Shown here in pieces: positions 1 to 8,773 of a DNA stretch of 64,000 nucleotides; position 1 is the stretch's first letter; every line of letters starts with the position of its first letter. Position numbers and translations under genes: made by a program. This DNA is from Paenibacillus wulumuqiensis. GTDB taxonomy: Bacteria > Bacillota > Bacilli > Paenibacillales > Paenibacillaceae. The stretch spans positions 90,791 through 154,790 of the forward strand of contig NZ_LAQP01000017.1 in NCBI RefSeq assembly GCF_000971965.1, written 5' to 3'. The notes under the pieces are model-generated. The model saw only the letters and a program-made list of their open reading frames with translations. It had not been told where the DNA came from and did not search any database.

Positions 1-793
1 ATTCCGGCGAGATACTCGCCATCTGTCTGGCCATATCATTAGCATTGACCGCTCCGCTCTGTTGGGTGCTCTGCTGCAGGACTTTCATCAATTCATACTG
101 CAGTGTGGTCCACTGCGGTGCGCTGGCATTATACAGATACGTGTCGAACCAGGCATTCCACTGACCGACCGCGAGGAACAAGGCGATCGTGGCGAGTACC
201 GGCTTACACAGCGGCAGAATGACTTTCAGATAAATGGTAAAGTCATTGGCTCCGTCGAGCTTGGCCGATTCCTGCAGTGCATACGGCAGTCCATCGATAA
301 AAGAACGGATAATAAATACGTTAAACGCGCTTACCACACCTGGCAGTACATACACCCAGAAGGAGTTGATCATGCCCAGGTCACGAATCAGCAGGAACGT
401 CGGTACCAGACCGGCCGTTACATACATCGTCAGTGCGAGGAACGTGGAGATGAATTTACGTGCCTGAAAGTCCACCCGGCTGAGGGTAAACGCCAGCATC
501 GAGGCGCTGATCAGACCGAGAATCGTACCGACAATTGTCCGCAGTACCGAGATCTGCGCGCCCTGCAGCAGCCCCTGGTACTGGAAGATGACCGAATAAT
601 TTTCCAGTGTAAATGCCCGTGGAATCAGGTGAATGCCGCCTCTTACCGTATCGGACGACTCGTTCAGGGATATCGCGAGCACGTTCAGGAAAGGGTACAG
701 CGTCACGATTAGTACGAGACACATGATAATCGTATTACATACATCGAATATTTTATCGCCGCGGGTGGCGTTAAAAGCTTTATTTGCAGCCAT
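1..793 (-). CDS. Carbohydrate ABC transporter permease, LplC/YtcP type (partial)
   Basis: Membrane-spanning half of an ABC importer for sugars or oligosaccharides. The minus-strand reading frame stays open to the window edge, so the C-terminus is missing. Visible are an N-terminal membrane segment (about residues 15-40), several further hydrophobic helices and the cytoplasmic EAA-type loop (ESAKLDGANDF, then LPLCKP) that docks on the ATPase. An AGGAGG lies 9 bases before the ATG at 793. An ATG two codons upstream (799) is possible but sits only 3 bases from the ribosome binding site. It lies about 70 bases after the LplB-type permease, so the two are cotranscribed; the binding protein is probably beyond the left edge. 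Family call is firm, substrate unknown. Confidence 0.88.
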   Translation of the reverse strand, partial: MAANKAFNATRGDKIFDVCNTIIMCLVLIVTLYPFLNVLAISLNESSDTVRGGIHLIPRAFTLENYSVIFQYQGLLQGAQISVLRTIVGTILGLISASMLAFTLSRVDFQARKFISTFLALTMYVTAGLVPTFLLIRDLGMINSFWVYVLPGVVSAFNVFIIRSFIDGLPYALQESAKLDGANDFTIYLKVILPLCKPVLATIALFLAVGQWNAWFDTYLYNASAPQWTTLQYELMKVLQQSTQQSGAVNANDMARQMASISPE

Positions 794-863
794 TTCCATT
801 CTCCTCCTTCAGATTATACAGTTGGCTCCAGCATAGGGTAACGTATTCCATACCATTCCAGCG

Positions 864-1844
864 TTACATGATACTTTCTTTGGTCGTTCTCTTGAAGATT
901 CCGTTCGCTGTGAACAGCAGGATAATACTGATGACCGAGTTGAATATACTGATCGCTGTACCGTAGGAATAGCGGTTCATTTCCAGACCGTATTTCAGTG
1001 CGTACAGATCAAGTACCTGTGAATAATCCGTTACGAGGTTATTACCGAGCAGGAACTGCTTCTCAAAACCGATACTCACCAGATGACCGATAGACATGAT
1101 TAACAGTACGATAATTGTGGTACGCATACCCGGCAGTGTGATATGCCACATCTGACGGAAGCGTCCGGCTCCATCTACACGGGAAGCCTCGTACTGTTCC
1201 TGGTCAATACCTGTGATGGCTGCCAGATAAATAATGGTGCTCCAACCCATTTCCTTCCATACATCGGAAGCGGTTACAATCCCCCAGAACCATTGGCCCT
1301 GAGCCATAAACTGAATCGGCTGGTTTATAATATGAAGCGACATGAGCAGTTCGTTAACCACCCCGCCGTCTGTGGAAAGCGCCTTGGTTACGATACCGGC
1401 GACAACGACCCATGAGACAAAGTGAGGCAGATAAGAGACGGTCTGTACGGTTCTTTTGAACACCATGCCTCTGACTTCATTGAGCAGGATGGCAAAAACA
1501 ACCGGAAAGATAAATCCGAAAATCAGACCAAGAAAACTCATGGCCAGTGTATTACGCAGAGCCAGGTAAAACTGCTGGTCCTGGAACAGGGTAATAAACT
1601 GATCGAACCCTACCCATTTCTGGTCAAAAAAGGATCGGTTAGGCTTGTATTCCTGAAAGGCCATCAGCCATCCCCAGAGTGGTACATAGCTGAATATGAA
1701 CGCCCAGATCACAAAAGGCAACGACATGAGATACAAATAACGCTGCTGCTTAAATAACTTCCAGAAGCCTCCCGTTTTGCGGGAATTCAGACTGGCAGCC
1801 CGATCCCTTTTCCGGGACGAAGCCTGTTTGGTTGTTGACTCCAT
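864..1844 (-). CDS. Carbohydrate ABC transporter permease, LplB/YtcP-partner type
   Basis: 326-residue integral membrane subunit of a binding-protein-dependent sugar importer. A short basic N-terminal tail precedes the first helix (RYLYLMSLPFVIWAFIF). The EAA loop reads YEASRVDGAGRFRQMWHITLP near residues 215-240. This type of permease pairs with an LplC-type partner, which follows immediately, and usually with a lipoprotein binding subunit. No ATPase is visible; such systems generally share a housekeeping MsmX-type ATPase (family knowledge). A cre-like site lies about 100 bases upstream and the YesM/YesN two-component genes lie just upstream on the same strand, which suggests carbon-source control. 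Substrate cannot be told from sequence. Confidence 0.92.
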   Translation of the reverse strand: MESTTKQASSRKRDRAASLNSRKTGGFWKLFKQQRYLYLMSLPFVIWAFIFSYVPLWGWLMAFQEYKPNRSFFDQKWVGFDQFITLFQDQQFYLALRNTLAMSFLGLIFGFIFPVVFAILLNEVRGMVFKRTVQTVSYLPHFVSWVVVAGIVTKALSTDGGVVNELLMSLHIINQPIQFMAQGQWFWGIVTASDVWKEMGWSTIIYLAAITGIDQEQYEASRVDGAGRFRQMWHITLPGMRTTIIVLLIMSIGHLVSIGFEKQFLLGNNLVTDYSQVLDLYALKYGLEMNRYSYGTAISIFNSVISIILLFTANGIFKRTTKESIM

Positions 1845-1939
1845 AACTCATCCGCCTTCCTATAATCGGTCCTGATCCTGCGCGGATACTGACCTTATTA
1901 CTTGATACCGCGTCTGTGTGGGATACATACCGATTATAA

Positions 1940-1954
1940 AAGAAAGCGCTTACT
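1940..1954 (-). promoter_or_regulatory. cre-like site upstream of the LplB-type permease
   Basis: The bases AAGAAAGCGCTTACT fit the CcpA operator consensus WTGNAANCGNWNNCW at all but one position. The site lies about 100 bases before the permease start, in the only gap between it and the yesN terminator. Catabolite repression of a sugar transporter would fit. Computed by eye only. Confidence 0.45.
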
Positions 1955-2153
1955 GTTAATACCTTACAAATTGCACATAAATTCATATAAAAATTAGTCA
2001 TAGGAAATTCCATAACCTTTATCACTAAAATTTGAGGTTTTTCCATTCTGCACTGCAGCCTTCCGATCTTCTTGCCAGCTGCTGTGACCGCATATATTCA
2101 GCGCTGGCCGAACGCTGCGATATAACGCTGGTCATACGCTTACGCTGTGGCAT

Positions 2154-2182
2154 AAAAAAAGCAGGAGCCCTATGCTCCTGCT
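2154..2182 (-). terminator. Terminator after the YesN-type regulator
   Basis: Perfect 8-bp stem (GCAGGAGC / GCTCCTGC) with a 5-base loop, followed on the minus strand by a run of seven T. It starts at the stop codon of the response regulator and separates it from the permease operon. Confidence 0.85.
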
Positions 2183-3715
2183 TCAACCCTGTCCCATCTG
2201 CTCCCGATAGGCGGAAGGCGAGATACCGGTATACTTTTTGAATTTGCTGTGAAAATAATCCACATTCGCATACCCTACCTGGGCCGCAACCTTGTGTACC
2301 TTCATGCCCTGGGCCAGCATCTCCTTGGCATTATCCAGCCGAACCTGATCGAGGAAATGATTGAACGATTCCCCGGTATATGTCTTGAACATTTTGCCGA
2401 GATAGGCGCTGTTGTAGTTGAATATCTCCGCCAGCATCTCCAGCTTGAGATTGTCACTGTAGTGGCGCCGGATAAAATCGGTCATCTGCTTCATCACCGA
2501 TTCATGACTGCCGCCATCCATCGATTCCAGCAGTTCGCCGATCTGCTGCAGCACCAGCCGGATAATCTGCCCGGCTGTCGACATGGCATACAGCTCTGGA
2601 ATGAGCGACAGGCACTTCTGCACAGCCGGACCAGAGCCGGCGATGCTGCCTGGCAGGCGGCTGAGCGCCAGCGATAATACATGCGAGCACAGACTCTTCG
2701 TATCCCGCTCGGACAGACTTGCACTCCGGCAGGCGGTGATCAGCTCCTGCATGACCCGCTCCACTGCATTCAGGCTGCGGATATCGACGGCATAATAGAG
2801 CCGGTCTGCCCACTCACCGGCCAGCGGCACGGTCACTTCATCCTCAGGCTCCACCGGTGCAGGCTCCATCTGCAGAATACCCGATTCTCCCGCCCAGAAG
2901 CGCCGGTTCATCAGCGACTCGGCCTGCTCATAACTGTCATGTATGAGACTCTTGTCCCCGGTCGCCTCACCGGCAGCCAGATACACCTGATAGCCTTCCG
3001 GTTCCTGCGCCAACAGCCGCTGGCGCAGCTGCAGCAGACTATCCCTGTCCGCTTCGCGTCCGGTCAGTATGCCCAGATAGCTGCCGGCACGAAAGACGAT
3101 GTTTTTGGGATCATCCGTCCACCAATCGGACAGCCGGCGGAATTGCCTTGCCAACCCTTCAGACGGTCTGCCCGGCCCTTCACGCAGTTCCAGCAAAATG
3201 ATCTGATACCGATCCCAGTCCAGCTGCAGCTCGGTCTCGGCTTTGTTCTGCTCTTTGCCGGAGCTGCTCAGCAGCATCTGCTCGACCACCTCATGCACAG
3301 GCACAGGCTCCGACCGGCGTACATTAACCCGGCGCTCCTGCTCCAGTGTGCGATGCACCCGGCGCAGCTCTTCCTCCATCTCCTGCTCATCCACCGGCTT
3401 GAGCAGGTATCCATCTACCCCATAACCGAGCGCCCGGCGGGCATATTCAAAATCCGCATATCCGCTCAGAATCAGCACATGGGCCTGGCGCAGCTTGTCC
3501 TGACGCAGCTGCTCAATCACTTCCAGTCCGCTCATGCCGGGCATACGGATATCCATAATCATCAGATCGGGACGGATACGCTCATATTTCTGCAGTGCTT
3601 CCCGGCCATTGGCCGCCGTCTCTGCCACCTCAAATCCGATTGCATCCCAGTCCACAATGGTTTTTAATCCTTCACGTATTGCCGGTTCGTCATCGACAAT
3701 CATTACTTTAAACAT
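2183..3715 (-). CDS. Response regulator with AraC-type output, YesN family
   Basis: 510-residue cytoplasmic regulator. The receiver domain spans about residues 1-125, with acidic residues DDE at 8-10, phospho-acceptor D55 in IMDIRMPG, and the conserved Lys in YLLKPVDEQ. The middle is a low-conservation linker domain. The C-terminal 100 residues are a double helix-turn-helix AraC domain ending VGYANVDYFHSKFKKYTGISPSAYR. The frame is open 82 codons further upstream, but the ATG at 3715 begins the receiver domain and has GGGAGG 6 bases before it. It lies 106 bases after its YesM-type kinase. Such pairs usually activate a neighbouring sugar ABC operon, here probably the two permease genes downstream. 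Confidence 0.92.
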   Translation of the reverse strand: MFKVMIVDDEPAIREGLKTIVDWDAIGFEVAETAANGREALQKYERIRPDLMIMDIRMPGMSGLEVIEQLRQDKLRQAHVLILSGYADFEYARRALGYGVDGYLLKPVDEQEMEEELRRVHRTLEQERRVNVRRSEPVPVHEVVEQMLLSSSGKEQNKAETELQLDWDRYQIILLELREGPGRPSEGLARQFRRLSDWWTDDPKNIVFRAGSYLGILTGREADRDSLLQLRQRLLAQEPEGYQVYLAAGEATGDKSLIHDSYEQAESLMNRRFWAGESGILQMEPAPVEPEDEVTVPLAGEWADRLYYAVDIRSLNAVERVMQELITACRSASLSERDTKSLCSHVLSLALSRLPGSIAGSGPAVQKCLSLIPELYAMSTAGQIIRLVLQQIGELLESMDGGSHESVMKQMTDFIRRHYSDNLKLEMLAEIFNYNSAYLGKMFKTYTGESFNHFLDQVRLDNAKEMLAQGMKVHKVAAQVGYANVDYFHSKFKKYTGISPSAYREQMGQG

Positions 3716-3821
3716 AATGAACCTCCCTCTGCCAAGAATGGTATAGCATCTGCCTGATCGATGATAGGATGCTGCTTCCGTGCCGCTTTTGCATGTATCC
3801 GGCATAACCGGGCTGCTGTCA

Positions 3822-5612
3822 TTATCCGGCCGGAATTTTAAAGGAAATCTGTGTGCCCACATGCGGCGTACTGGAAATATGAAGCCCGTACGCACTGCCG
3901 TAGGAAAGGGTGAGCCGCTGATGCACATTGCGCAGACCGATCCGTTCACCTTCTTCTTCACTGTACAGGGACCGGCGCACCTGCTCGAGTCTGCTCTCGG
4001 TCATGCCTGTTCCGTTATCGATAACATCAACCATCACCTCATGGTCAATCTGCAGCGTACGAATAATGATCAATCCGCCGCCTTCCTTGCTTTCCATGCC
4101 GTGGATGATCGCATTCTCGACGAGCGGCTGGATGATCAGCGGCGGAATCGGGGTACGGCATGTCTGAGGGTCCAGCAGCAGTTCATAATTCAGCCGCTCC
4201 CCGAACCGGAATTTCTGGATTTCGAGATAGGAACGGATCAGCTCCATCTCACCTTCAATCGTCGTCTGCTTGCTGCCGATCTCCAGATTGTTGCGGATCA
4301 GCTTGCCAAGCAGCCGGACAATATAGGCAATTTCCTTTTCTCCATTCATGTAGGCTTTCATCCGGATCGATTCCAGCGCATTGAACAGAAAGTGCGGATT
4401 GATCTGGCTCGCCAGCATTTTAAAATTAATCTCCCGCTGGCTGATCTCAAGCCGTGTATTGCGTTCATTGGTCTCGTATACCTGATCCATCAGCTGGCGG
4501 ATGCTGGCGACCATATCGTTGAATTTACGCGACAGCTGACCGATCTCATCCATCCCGGAGATGCGCGAGGTGACGGTCAGATCTCCGGTTCCCACCTTGT
4601 TCATCTGACGGCTGAGTCCCGACAGACGCTGGGTAATCAGCAGTGAGATCAGCCGCAGGAACAGCAGCCCGCTCAGCAGGATCAGCACGAGCACACCGGT
4701 TCCGATCAGAATGATCATATTGGAATCGCGGACAATCGTATTATTGGAGAAGACCGAGACAATCCTGAGTCCGTTGGCGCTGCTCTCGGGCACCAGTTCA
4801 TCAACGACAATGTTGGACTGCTGGCCGTTTACTTCACGTTCATAGGTTCCTTTGCCGGCAGGGTCGATATCAATATCAATGATGGGATCATCCAGTCGCT
4901 TGCCGATCAGCGATATATCCTTCGCTGCCACAATATTTCCGTCATCGTCCAGAATCATCGTCTCAAACGGCTCTGCGCTGATCAGTGAATTCAGATAGGA
5001 CTGGCTCAGCTCAATGACAAGCACTCCGCTCGTCGTATAATCGGTAAATTTGATATCACGTACGAGGCTGAGCTTTTTGATGGGACTAATCTGGTCATCG
5101 CTGCGATAGAACCAGTTGATTTTGCGGCTGTTGATCGCTTTTTGATACCATTCGCTGCTGCGGGTATCCGAATTGATTTTCATAAATTCCAGGTTGTTCT
5201 GAATGGTCTCGTTGCTGGTATAGAAGCGTATCGCTGATATTTCGGAGTAGAGGCGCAGATATTCATCGAATTCTTGATAATTCTGGTAGGCTGCCACCAG
5301 ATCATATACCTTTTCATAGCGTGTATTGACGACCTGACTCAGCCGGGTATCAAACAGAAGTTCATTGGAGATGTTAATGGGGATGCGCAGCATGGTCGTC
5401 ATCTGGTTTTTGATACGCTCCACATTGTTGGTCGTCTGTTCAATCGCATTGTTGAGCGCTTCCTGCCGTAAATAATCGACGACAAAGCCGCCAATGCACA
5501 GTACCGGCAGCACCACGACAAAAATGTACGCAAAAATGAGCTTGTTTTTGATTTTGATATCATTAATACGCTCAATGATCAGCTGCAGCATGGTCCCTCT
5601 CGCTTTCTTCAT
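3822..5612 (-). CDS. Sensor histidine kinase, YesM family
   Basis: 596-residue membrane kinase. First membrane segment at about residues 25-47, a large extracellular sensor region to about 295, a second segment at about 297-325, then a HAMP linker. The His_kinase domain carries the motif QINPHFLFNALESIRM with H407 as phospho-acceptor. The ATPase domain has the N box QPLVENAIIHGM and the G box GTGMTE. It is transcribed just before its YesN-type partner. The ATG at 5612 is taken; an internal ATG at 5591 is a similar alternative because neither has an ideally spaced ribosome binding site. The ligand is probably a carbohydrate (inference). Confidence 0.92.
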   Translation of the reverse strand: MKKARGTMLQLIIERINDIKIKNKLIFAYIFVVVLPVLCIGGFVVDYLRQEALNNAIEQTTNNVERIKNQMTTMLRIPINISNELLFDTRLSQVVNTRYEKVYDLVAAYQNYQEFDEYLRLYSEISAIRFYTSNETIQNNLEFMKINSDTRSSEWYQKAINSRKINWFYRSDDQISPIKKLSLVRDIKFTDYTTSGVLVIELSQSYLNSLISAEPFETMILDDDGNIVAAKDISLIGKRLDDPIIDIDIDPAGKGTYEREVNGQQSNIVVDELVPESSANGLRIVSVFSNNTIVRDSNMIILIGTGVLVLILLSGLLFLRLISLLITQRLSGLSRQMNKVGTGDLTVTSRISGMDEIGQLSRKFNDMVASIRQLMDQVYETNERNTRLEISQREINFKMLASQINPHFLFNALESIRMKAYMNGEKEIAYIVRLLGKLIRNNLEIGSKQTTIEGEMELIRSYLEIQKFRFGERLNYELLLDPQTCRTPIPPLIIQPLVENAIIHGMESKEGGGLIIIRTLQIDHEVMVDVIDNGTGMTESRLEQVRRSLYSEEEGERIGLRNVHQRLTLSYGSAYGLHISSTPHVGTQISFKIPAG

Positions 5613-5726
5613 ATCTCCTCATCGCTCCGCTTGGTCATGATTGGTAATGATTCACTGCTTCCCGTATCATAAATCCAGACTACTCTTTTTTACCTTTGTG
5701 ATCCGAATTATTATGCATTCAGTATA

Positions 5727-5741
5727 TTGAAACGCTTACAA
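5727..5741 (-). promoter_or_regulatory. cre-like site upstream of the YesM-type kinase
   Basis: On the minus strand TTGTAAGCGTTTCAA matches the CcpA consensus WTGNAANCGNWNNCW at all but one position. It lies about 115 bases before the kinase start. With the similar site at 1940-1954 it suggests that both the two-component genes and their transporter are under catabolite control. Confidence 0.4.
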
Positions 5742-5779
5742 TTATCCGGAAATATAATGTATCATATCACAACCAGACG

Positions 5780-5806
5780 AAAAAGACCGTCTTTCATTGA
5801 CGGCCT
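5780..5806 (-). terminator. Terminator downstream of def
   Basis: Minus-strand hairpin GGCCGTC / GACGGTC (7 bp with one G-T pair, 7-base loop) followed by TTTTT. It lies about 200 bases after the def stop codon, with no gene between. Confidence 0.6.
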
Positions 5807-6011
5807 TTCCGGTTCGCTCTGCCTGAGAAGATAGCAGCGGATTTGATTTTTATGCTCCTGGACTATGGCTGAACAGGGGTTATGGGTCAATTGCTGCAGC
5901 ATGAATAACGCTGTATGCTGCCCTATCCTATTGCCAAAGTTTTAAGAAAGTATGAATTTTATTATGAAAAAAATTCATGAAAATGAACATTTATCCGATA
6001 TACTAGTTAGA

Positions 6012-6587
6012 TTACAGCGGACGTATATATTCGACATCAGGCAGACGGAATGGATCCTTCTTGTTAATATGATCATAGAACATCACACCGTTCAGATGAT
6101 CATACTCATGCTGGAATACGATAGCTGCAAAGCCTTTCAGCTTGAGTTTGAAGAGTTGTCCTTCCGGCGTATATGCGTGCACCGTTACTTTCTCATACCT
6201 TGGTACATAACCGTCCACCGGACGATCTACAGACAGACACCCTTCACCGCTCTCCAGATAGATCATGGCAGCCGAGTGACTGACCAGCTTGGGATTGCAA
6301 AATACATATTCCAGCTGACGATCCTGATCATCGGTAAAATAAACAACAAAGACGCGTTTGTTCCAGCCAATCTGATTGGCAGAAAGACCTATGCCCGCCC
6401 GCAGTCCATATTGCTCAGCCGCTTTTTCGTCCTGGGATTTTTTCAGGAATTCCATCATGCGACTGACTGTCGTGCGGTCCTCCTCGGATAAAGGAAGTGT
6501 CACCGGTTCAGTCACCTCACGGAGAATCGGCTCACCTTCACGTACAATTTCGTCCATGGTTACAAAGGGAAGTGATGAATGGTTCAA
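6012..6587 (-). CDS. def: Peptide deformylase
   Basis: Removes the formyl group from the N-terminal methionine of new proteins. All three signature motifs are present: GIGLSANQIG (residues 65-74), EGCLSVD (115-121, Cys117 metal ligand) and QHEYDHLNG (159-167, H160, catalytic E161, H164). The insert between motifs and the C-terminal tail ending DVEYIRPL match the type 2 enzymes of Gram-positive bacteria. The frame opens at 6650, but no ribosome binding site precedes that ATG. The TTG at 6587 has AAAGGTGG 10 bases upstream and is preferred; the ATG at 6557 is another possibility. Motif 1 has Ser-Asn where the usual reading is Ala-Pro. Confidence 0.93.
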   Translation of the reverse strand: MNHSSLPFVTMDEIVREGEPILREVTEPVTLPLSEEDRTTVSRMMEFLKKSQDEKAAEQYGLRAGIGLSANQIGWNKRVFVVYFTDDQDRQLEYVFCNPKLVSHSAAMIYLESGEGCLSVDRPVDGYVPRYEKVTVHAYTPEGQLFKLKLKGFAAIVFQHEYDHLNGVMFYDHINKKDPFRLPDVEYIRPL

Positions 6588-6719
6588 TGGAATTGGGCCA
6601 CCTTTTAATTGATATAATTCGCCTGCCGGACAAGACGGCAAACGCTGCATAGTTCAATATTTTAAAAAATGATAGCTAAATCGGCGATATTTATATTTAA
6701 TTATAAAAAAAGTTCAAAT

Positions 6720-6774
6720 TTACGTCAATGACAGCGGTTTTTTGTCTCAATCTGTCGAATTTGCATTGACGTAA
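6720..6774. repeat. Inverted repeat with 11-bp arms in the MarR promoter
   Basis: TTACGTCAATG at 6720-6730 is repeated in perfect inversion as CATTGACGTAA at 6764-6774. The right arm covers the -35 box of the candidate promoter at 6766-6794. The spacing (33 bases between arms) suits two binding sites for one dimeric regulator. Confidence 0.6.
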
Positions 6775-6794
6775 TACTGGTAACAAATTACTAT
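6766..6794 (+). promoter_or_regulatory. Candidate sigma-A promoter for the MarR gene
   Basis: TTGACG, 17 bases, TACTAT. It lies about 175 bases before the MarR start, leaving a long AT-rich leader with a further 8-bp inverted repeat (TAGTTAAT ... ATTAACTA, about 6889-6932). Found by eye. Confidence 0.5.
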
Positions 6795-6968
6795 ATTGTT
6801 AAGGAAGTTTTAAGAATCTTGCATTTCTTATTTGTATTTTTGCATTTTCTATTGTAGACAACCTGATGTTACATAATGGAATTCTGATAGTTAATCATTT
6901 TTCACACTTTTCATCATATCGATAATTAACTAACAGTTTTACCTATATTATTGAGGAGGATTTAACAA

Positions 6969-7424
6969 TTGGAAACGTCTGGTGAACTTCTTAAAAGTTA
7001 TTTACTGCTTGTGGACCGCATGCCGCGGATCATGGAACTGCCTACATTAATGCGTCAACTCAAATCCAACACAACCGAGATCTTTATTCTTCACTTTCTG
7101 TTGAATAATGGCAGTCAGTATGGTACGGATATCGTCAAGGCAACAGGGCTGACGACAAGTGCCGTAACGCAGATTTGTGACAAACTGGAACAGGAAGAAT
7201 TGATCGAACGTACTCGTTCCGATCAGGATCGTCGTTATGTGAGCATCTCCATTACCCGCAAAGGCGGAAGAGCACTCGATAAAATCTTCAGCATCATGGC
7301 TGGCAAGCTGGTCGAGAATATCCGTGAACTGAATGATGAGGATGCAGACGAACTGCTGCTGCATCTGCGCAGTGTGGAACATCTTATTCTTAAACGCAAA
7401 GAGCTGGTCGCGAAGCAAAGATAA
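6969..7424 (+). CDS. MarR-family transcriptional regulator
   Basis: 151-residue cytoplasmic DNA-binding protein. The winged helix-turn-helix spans about residues 45-105, with the recognition helix in TGLTTSAVTQICDKLEQEEL and the wing in RTRSDQDRRYVSISITRKG (the D-R-R signature). Flanking helices form the dimer interface. The start is TTG, with GAGGAGG 10 bases upstream; no ATG fits better. It is a single-gene transcription unit ending at a bidirectional terminator. Its promoter carries a perfect 11-bp inverted repeat that could be its own operator. Target genes cannot be told from position. Confidence 0.9.
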   Translation: METSGELLKSYLLLVDRMPRIMELPTLMRQLKSNTTEIFILHFLLNNGSQYGTDIVKATGLTTSAVTQICDKLEQEELIERTRSDQDRRYVSISITRKGGRALDKIFSIMAGKLVENIRELNDEDADELLLHLRSVEHLILKRKELVAKQR

Positions 7425-7490
7425 TAATGTAATGATGTTATTCTACATTTCCCATATTCCTCAATCGGTTAACATATACATTACCATAAC

Positions 7491-7528
7491 AAAAGCCCGG
7501 CAGGATCATCATCCTGTACCGGGCTTTT
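7491..7528. terminator. Bidirectional terminator between MarR and thioredoxin genes
   Basis: AAAAGCCCGG / CCGGGCTTTT, a 10-bp perfect stem with an inner CAGGAT/ATCCTG stem. It sits between convergent genes and has a T run on either strand. Confidence 0.88.
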
Positions 7529-7545
7529 GACTGTTGTATGGCTGC

Positions 7546-7863
7546 TTATTTAACTTCTGCGAGATATTCGGACACCTGTGCAGGTGTTTTGGCAAATTTA
7601 CTGTGCAAGTGGGCGATTTTCTCGCCGTTGCGGAATACGAGCAGGCTCGGAATTCCTCTTACTTCATTTTGCTCCGCCAGATCCTGGAACTTCTCTGCAT
7701 CCATGGCATAAAAGCGCTTGTCTGCGTTCTGTTCGATAATGTCGCCCATAAAACGGTCCAGGGTACGGCAGTCCGGGCACCAGTTGGTATCAAACTTGAT
7801 CACCGTATATTCCTGTTCACCAATCAGCTGCTGGTATTGTTCTGCAGATTCTATTCTTTCCAT
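7546..7863 (-). CDS. Thioredoxin-family protein
   Basis: 105-residue single-domain thioredoxin fold. The redox motif WCPDC lies at residues 28-32 and the conserved cis-proline loop reads VRGIPSLLVF. There is no signal peptide, so it is a cytoplasmic disulfide oxidoreductase. The WCPDC centre is unlike the WCGPC of the main thioredoxin, so its partner is probably specialised. The frame extends 11 codons upstream, but the ATG at 7863 begins the domain and has GGAAGGAG about 10 bases before it. It is a single-gene unit, convergent with the MarR gene. Confidence 0.88.
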   Translation of the reverse strand: MERIESAEQYQQLIGEQEYTVIKFDTNWCPDCRTLDRFMGDIIEQNADKRFYAMDAEKFQDLAEQNEVRGIPSLLVFRNGEKIAHLHSKFAKTPAQVSEYLAEVK

Positions 7864-7999
7864 TAGAGAATCGCTCCTTCCTAGTGATTTATGCATCTGT
7901 CAGATCAGCGGCGGATCACCACTGCTGTCCTTCAGCTATCTTAATTTAAAGAATTCTCTGTTCTTATTATCTGCTTTTTAGCTAAATTTGGCAAGGTCT

Positions 8000-8773
8000 C
8001 TATTGCAGCAACCGAACCGTATGGCGGGCGTATAACCATTCCATCATCTCCGGAAAGCGCCGATAGAACGCTTCTTCGTTATGGTCCTCTCCCTCGATGC
8101 GCCGGAAATGCCGCTGCTCCGCAGGCAGCTCGCTGCGCGCCAGGATGGCAGCCGCTTCATCAGTGAGCGACTGCATCAGCCGCTGGCGGTTGGTCTTGGC
8201 GGTACCTTCCAGGGAGCCGATATCCATGTATACACGCAGATTGGGATTCAGCTGGCGCTCCTCCATGAATTCCACAAAGCCTTCGTACCAGAGCGAAGCC
8301 GACATGGCGCCGATGCGGCCAAATACCTCGGGATACACATACGCCGCAAACAGGGCCACCAGCCCGCCGAGCGATTTGCCGACGATGCCGGTACTCTCCG
8401 GTCGCGGATCGGTATAGAAATTGCGGTCAACCCACGGCTTGAGCTCGTGTACGATCATATACAGATACTGGCTGGCCCTGCCGCCAAAATGATCATATCG
8501 TCGCCCGGGCTGCAGCTTCTGGGCCGACCACGGTGTATATTCGTGAATCCGGTCATACGGCATAATGCCGACCAGCATACATTCAGGCAGTGTACCGGCG
8601 GCAAAGCGCAGCTCCAGATGGTACAGATTCGCATTGAGCACCGGGTCATACAGATCCCCGCTGTCCTGCACATACACCACCGGCAGCGGATATTCCGCCT
8701 GCTCATAGGAAGGAGGCAAATAAATCAGCAGTTCACGTCCGGCATGTCTTTCGGTAAACAGTGTTCCTTTCAT
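8000..8773 (-). CDS. Alpha/beta hydrolase, esterase D/Fes (YbbA-like) family
   Basis: 257-residue esterase. The nucleophile elbow is VGKSLGGLVALF (G-K-S-L-G), an Asp candidate is in YMDIGSLEG, and the His is in EGEDHNEE near the C-terminus, giving a Ser-Asp-His triad. No signal peptide, so cytoplasmic. Relatives such as YbbA/BesA and IroE hydrolyse ferric-siderophore esters, but no Fur box is visible here and the substrate stays open. The ATG at 8773 is chosen because AAAGGAG lies 7 bases upstream; the longer frame to 8815 has no such site. The ATG overlaps the stop of an out-of-frame upstream reading frame (ATGA). Confidence 0.85.
   Translation of the reverse strand: MKGTLFTERHAGRELLIYLPPSYEQAEYPLPVVYVQDSGDLYDPVLNANLYHLELRFAAGTLPECMLVGIMPYDRIHEYTPWSAQKLQPGRRYDHFGGRASQYLYMIVHELKPWVDRNFYTDPRPESTGIVGKSLGGLVALFAAYVYPEVFGRIGAMSASLWYEGFVEFMEERQLNPNLRVYMDIGSLEGTAKTNRQRLMQSLTDEAAAILARSELPAEQRHFRRIEGEDHNEEAFYRRFPEMMEWLYARHTVRLLQ

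Larger units (their letters stand above)
5613..6011. other. Intergenic region between def and the kinase gene
   Basis: No gene seen in 399 bases. It holds a terminator at 5780-5806 (minus strand) that fits the end of the def transcript and, to its left, a cre-like site that belongs to the kinase promoter region. The rest is AT-rich. Confidence 0.6.

Noticed and set aside
8000..8773. Idea that the esterase is part of a local siderophore system
   Set aside because: No Fur box or iron genes adjoin it; the nearest iron operon is 7 kb away with its own control, so only the fold is called.
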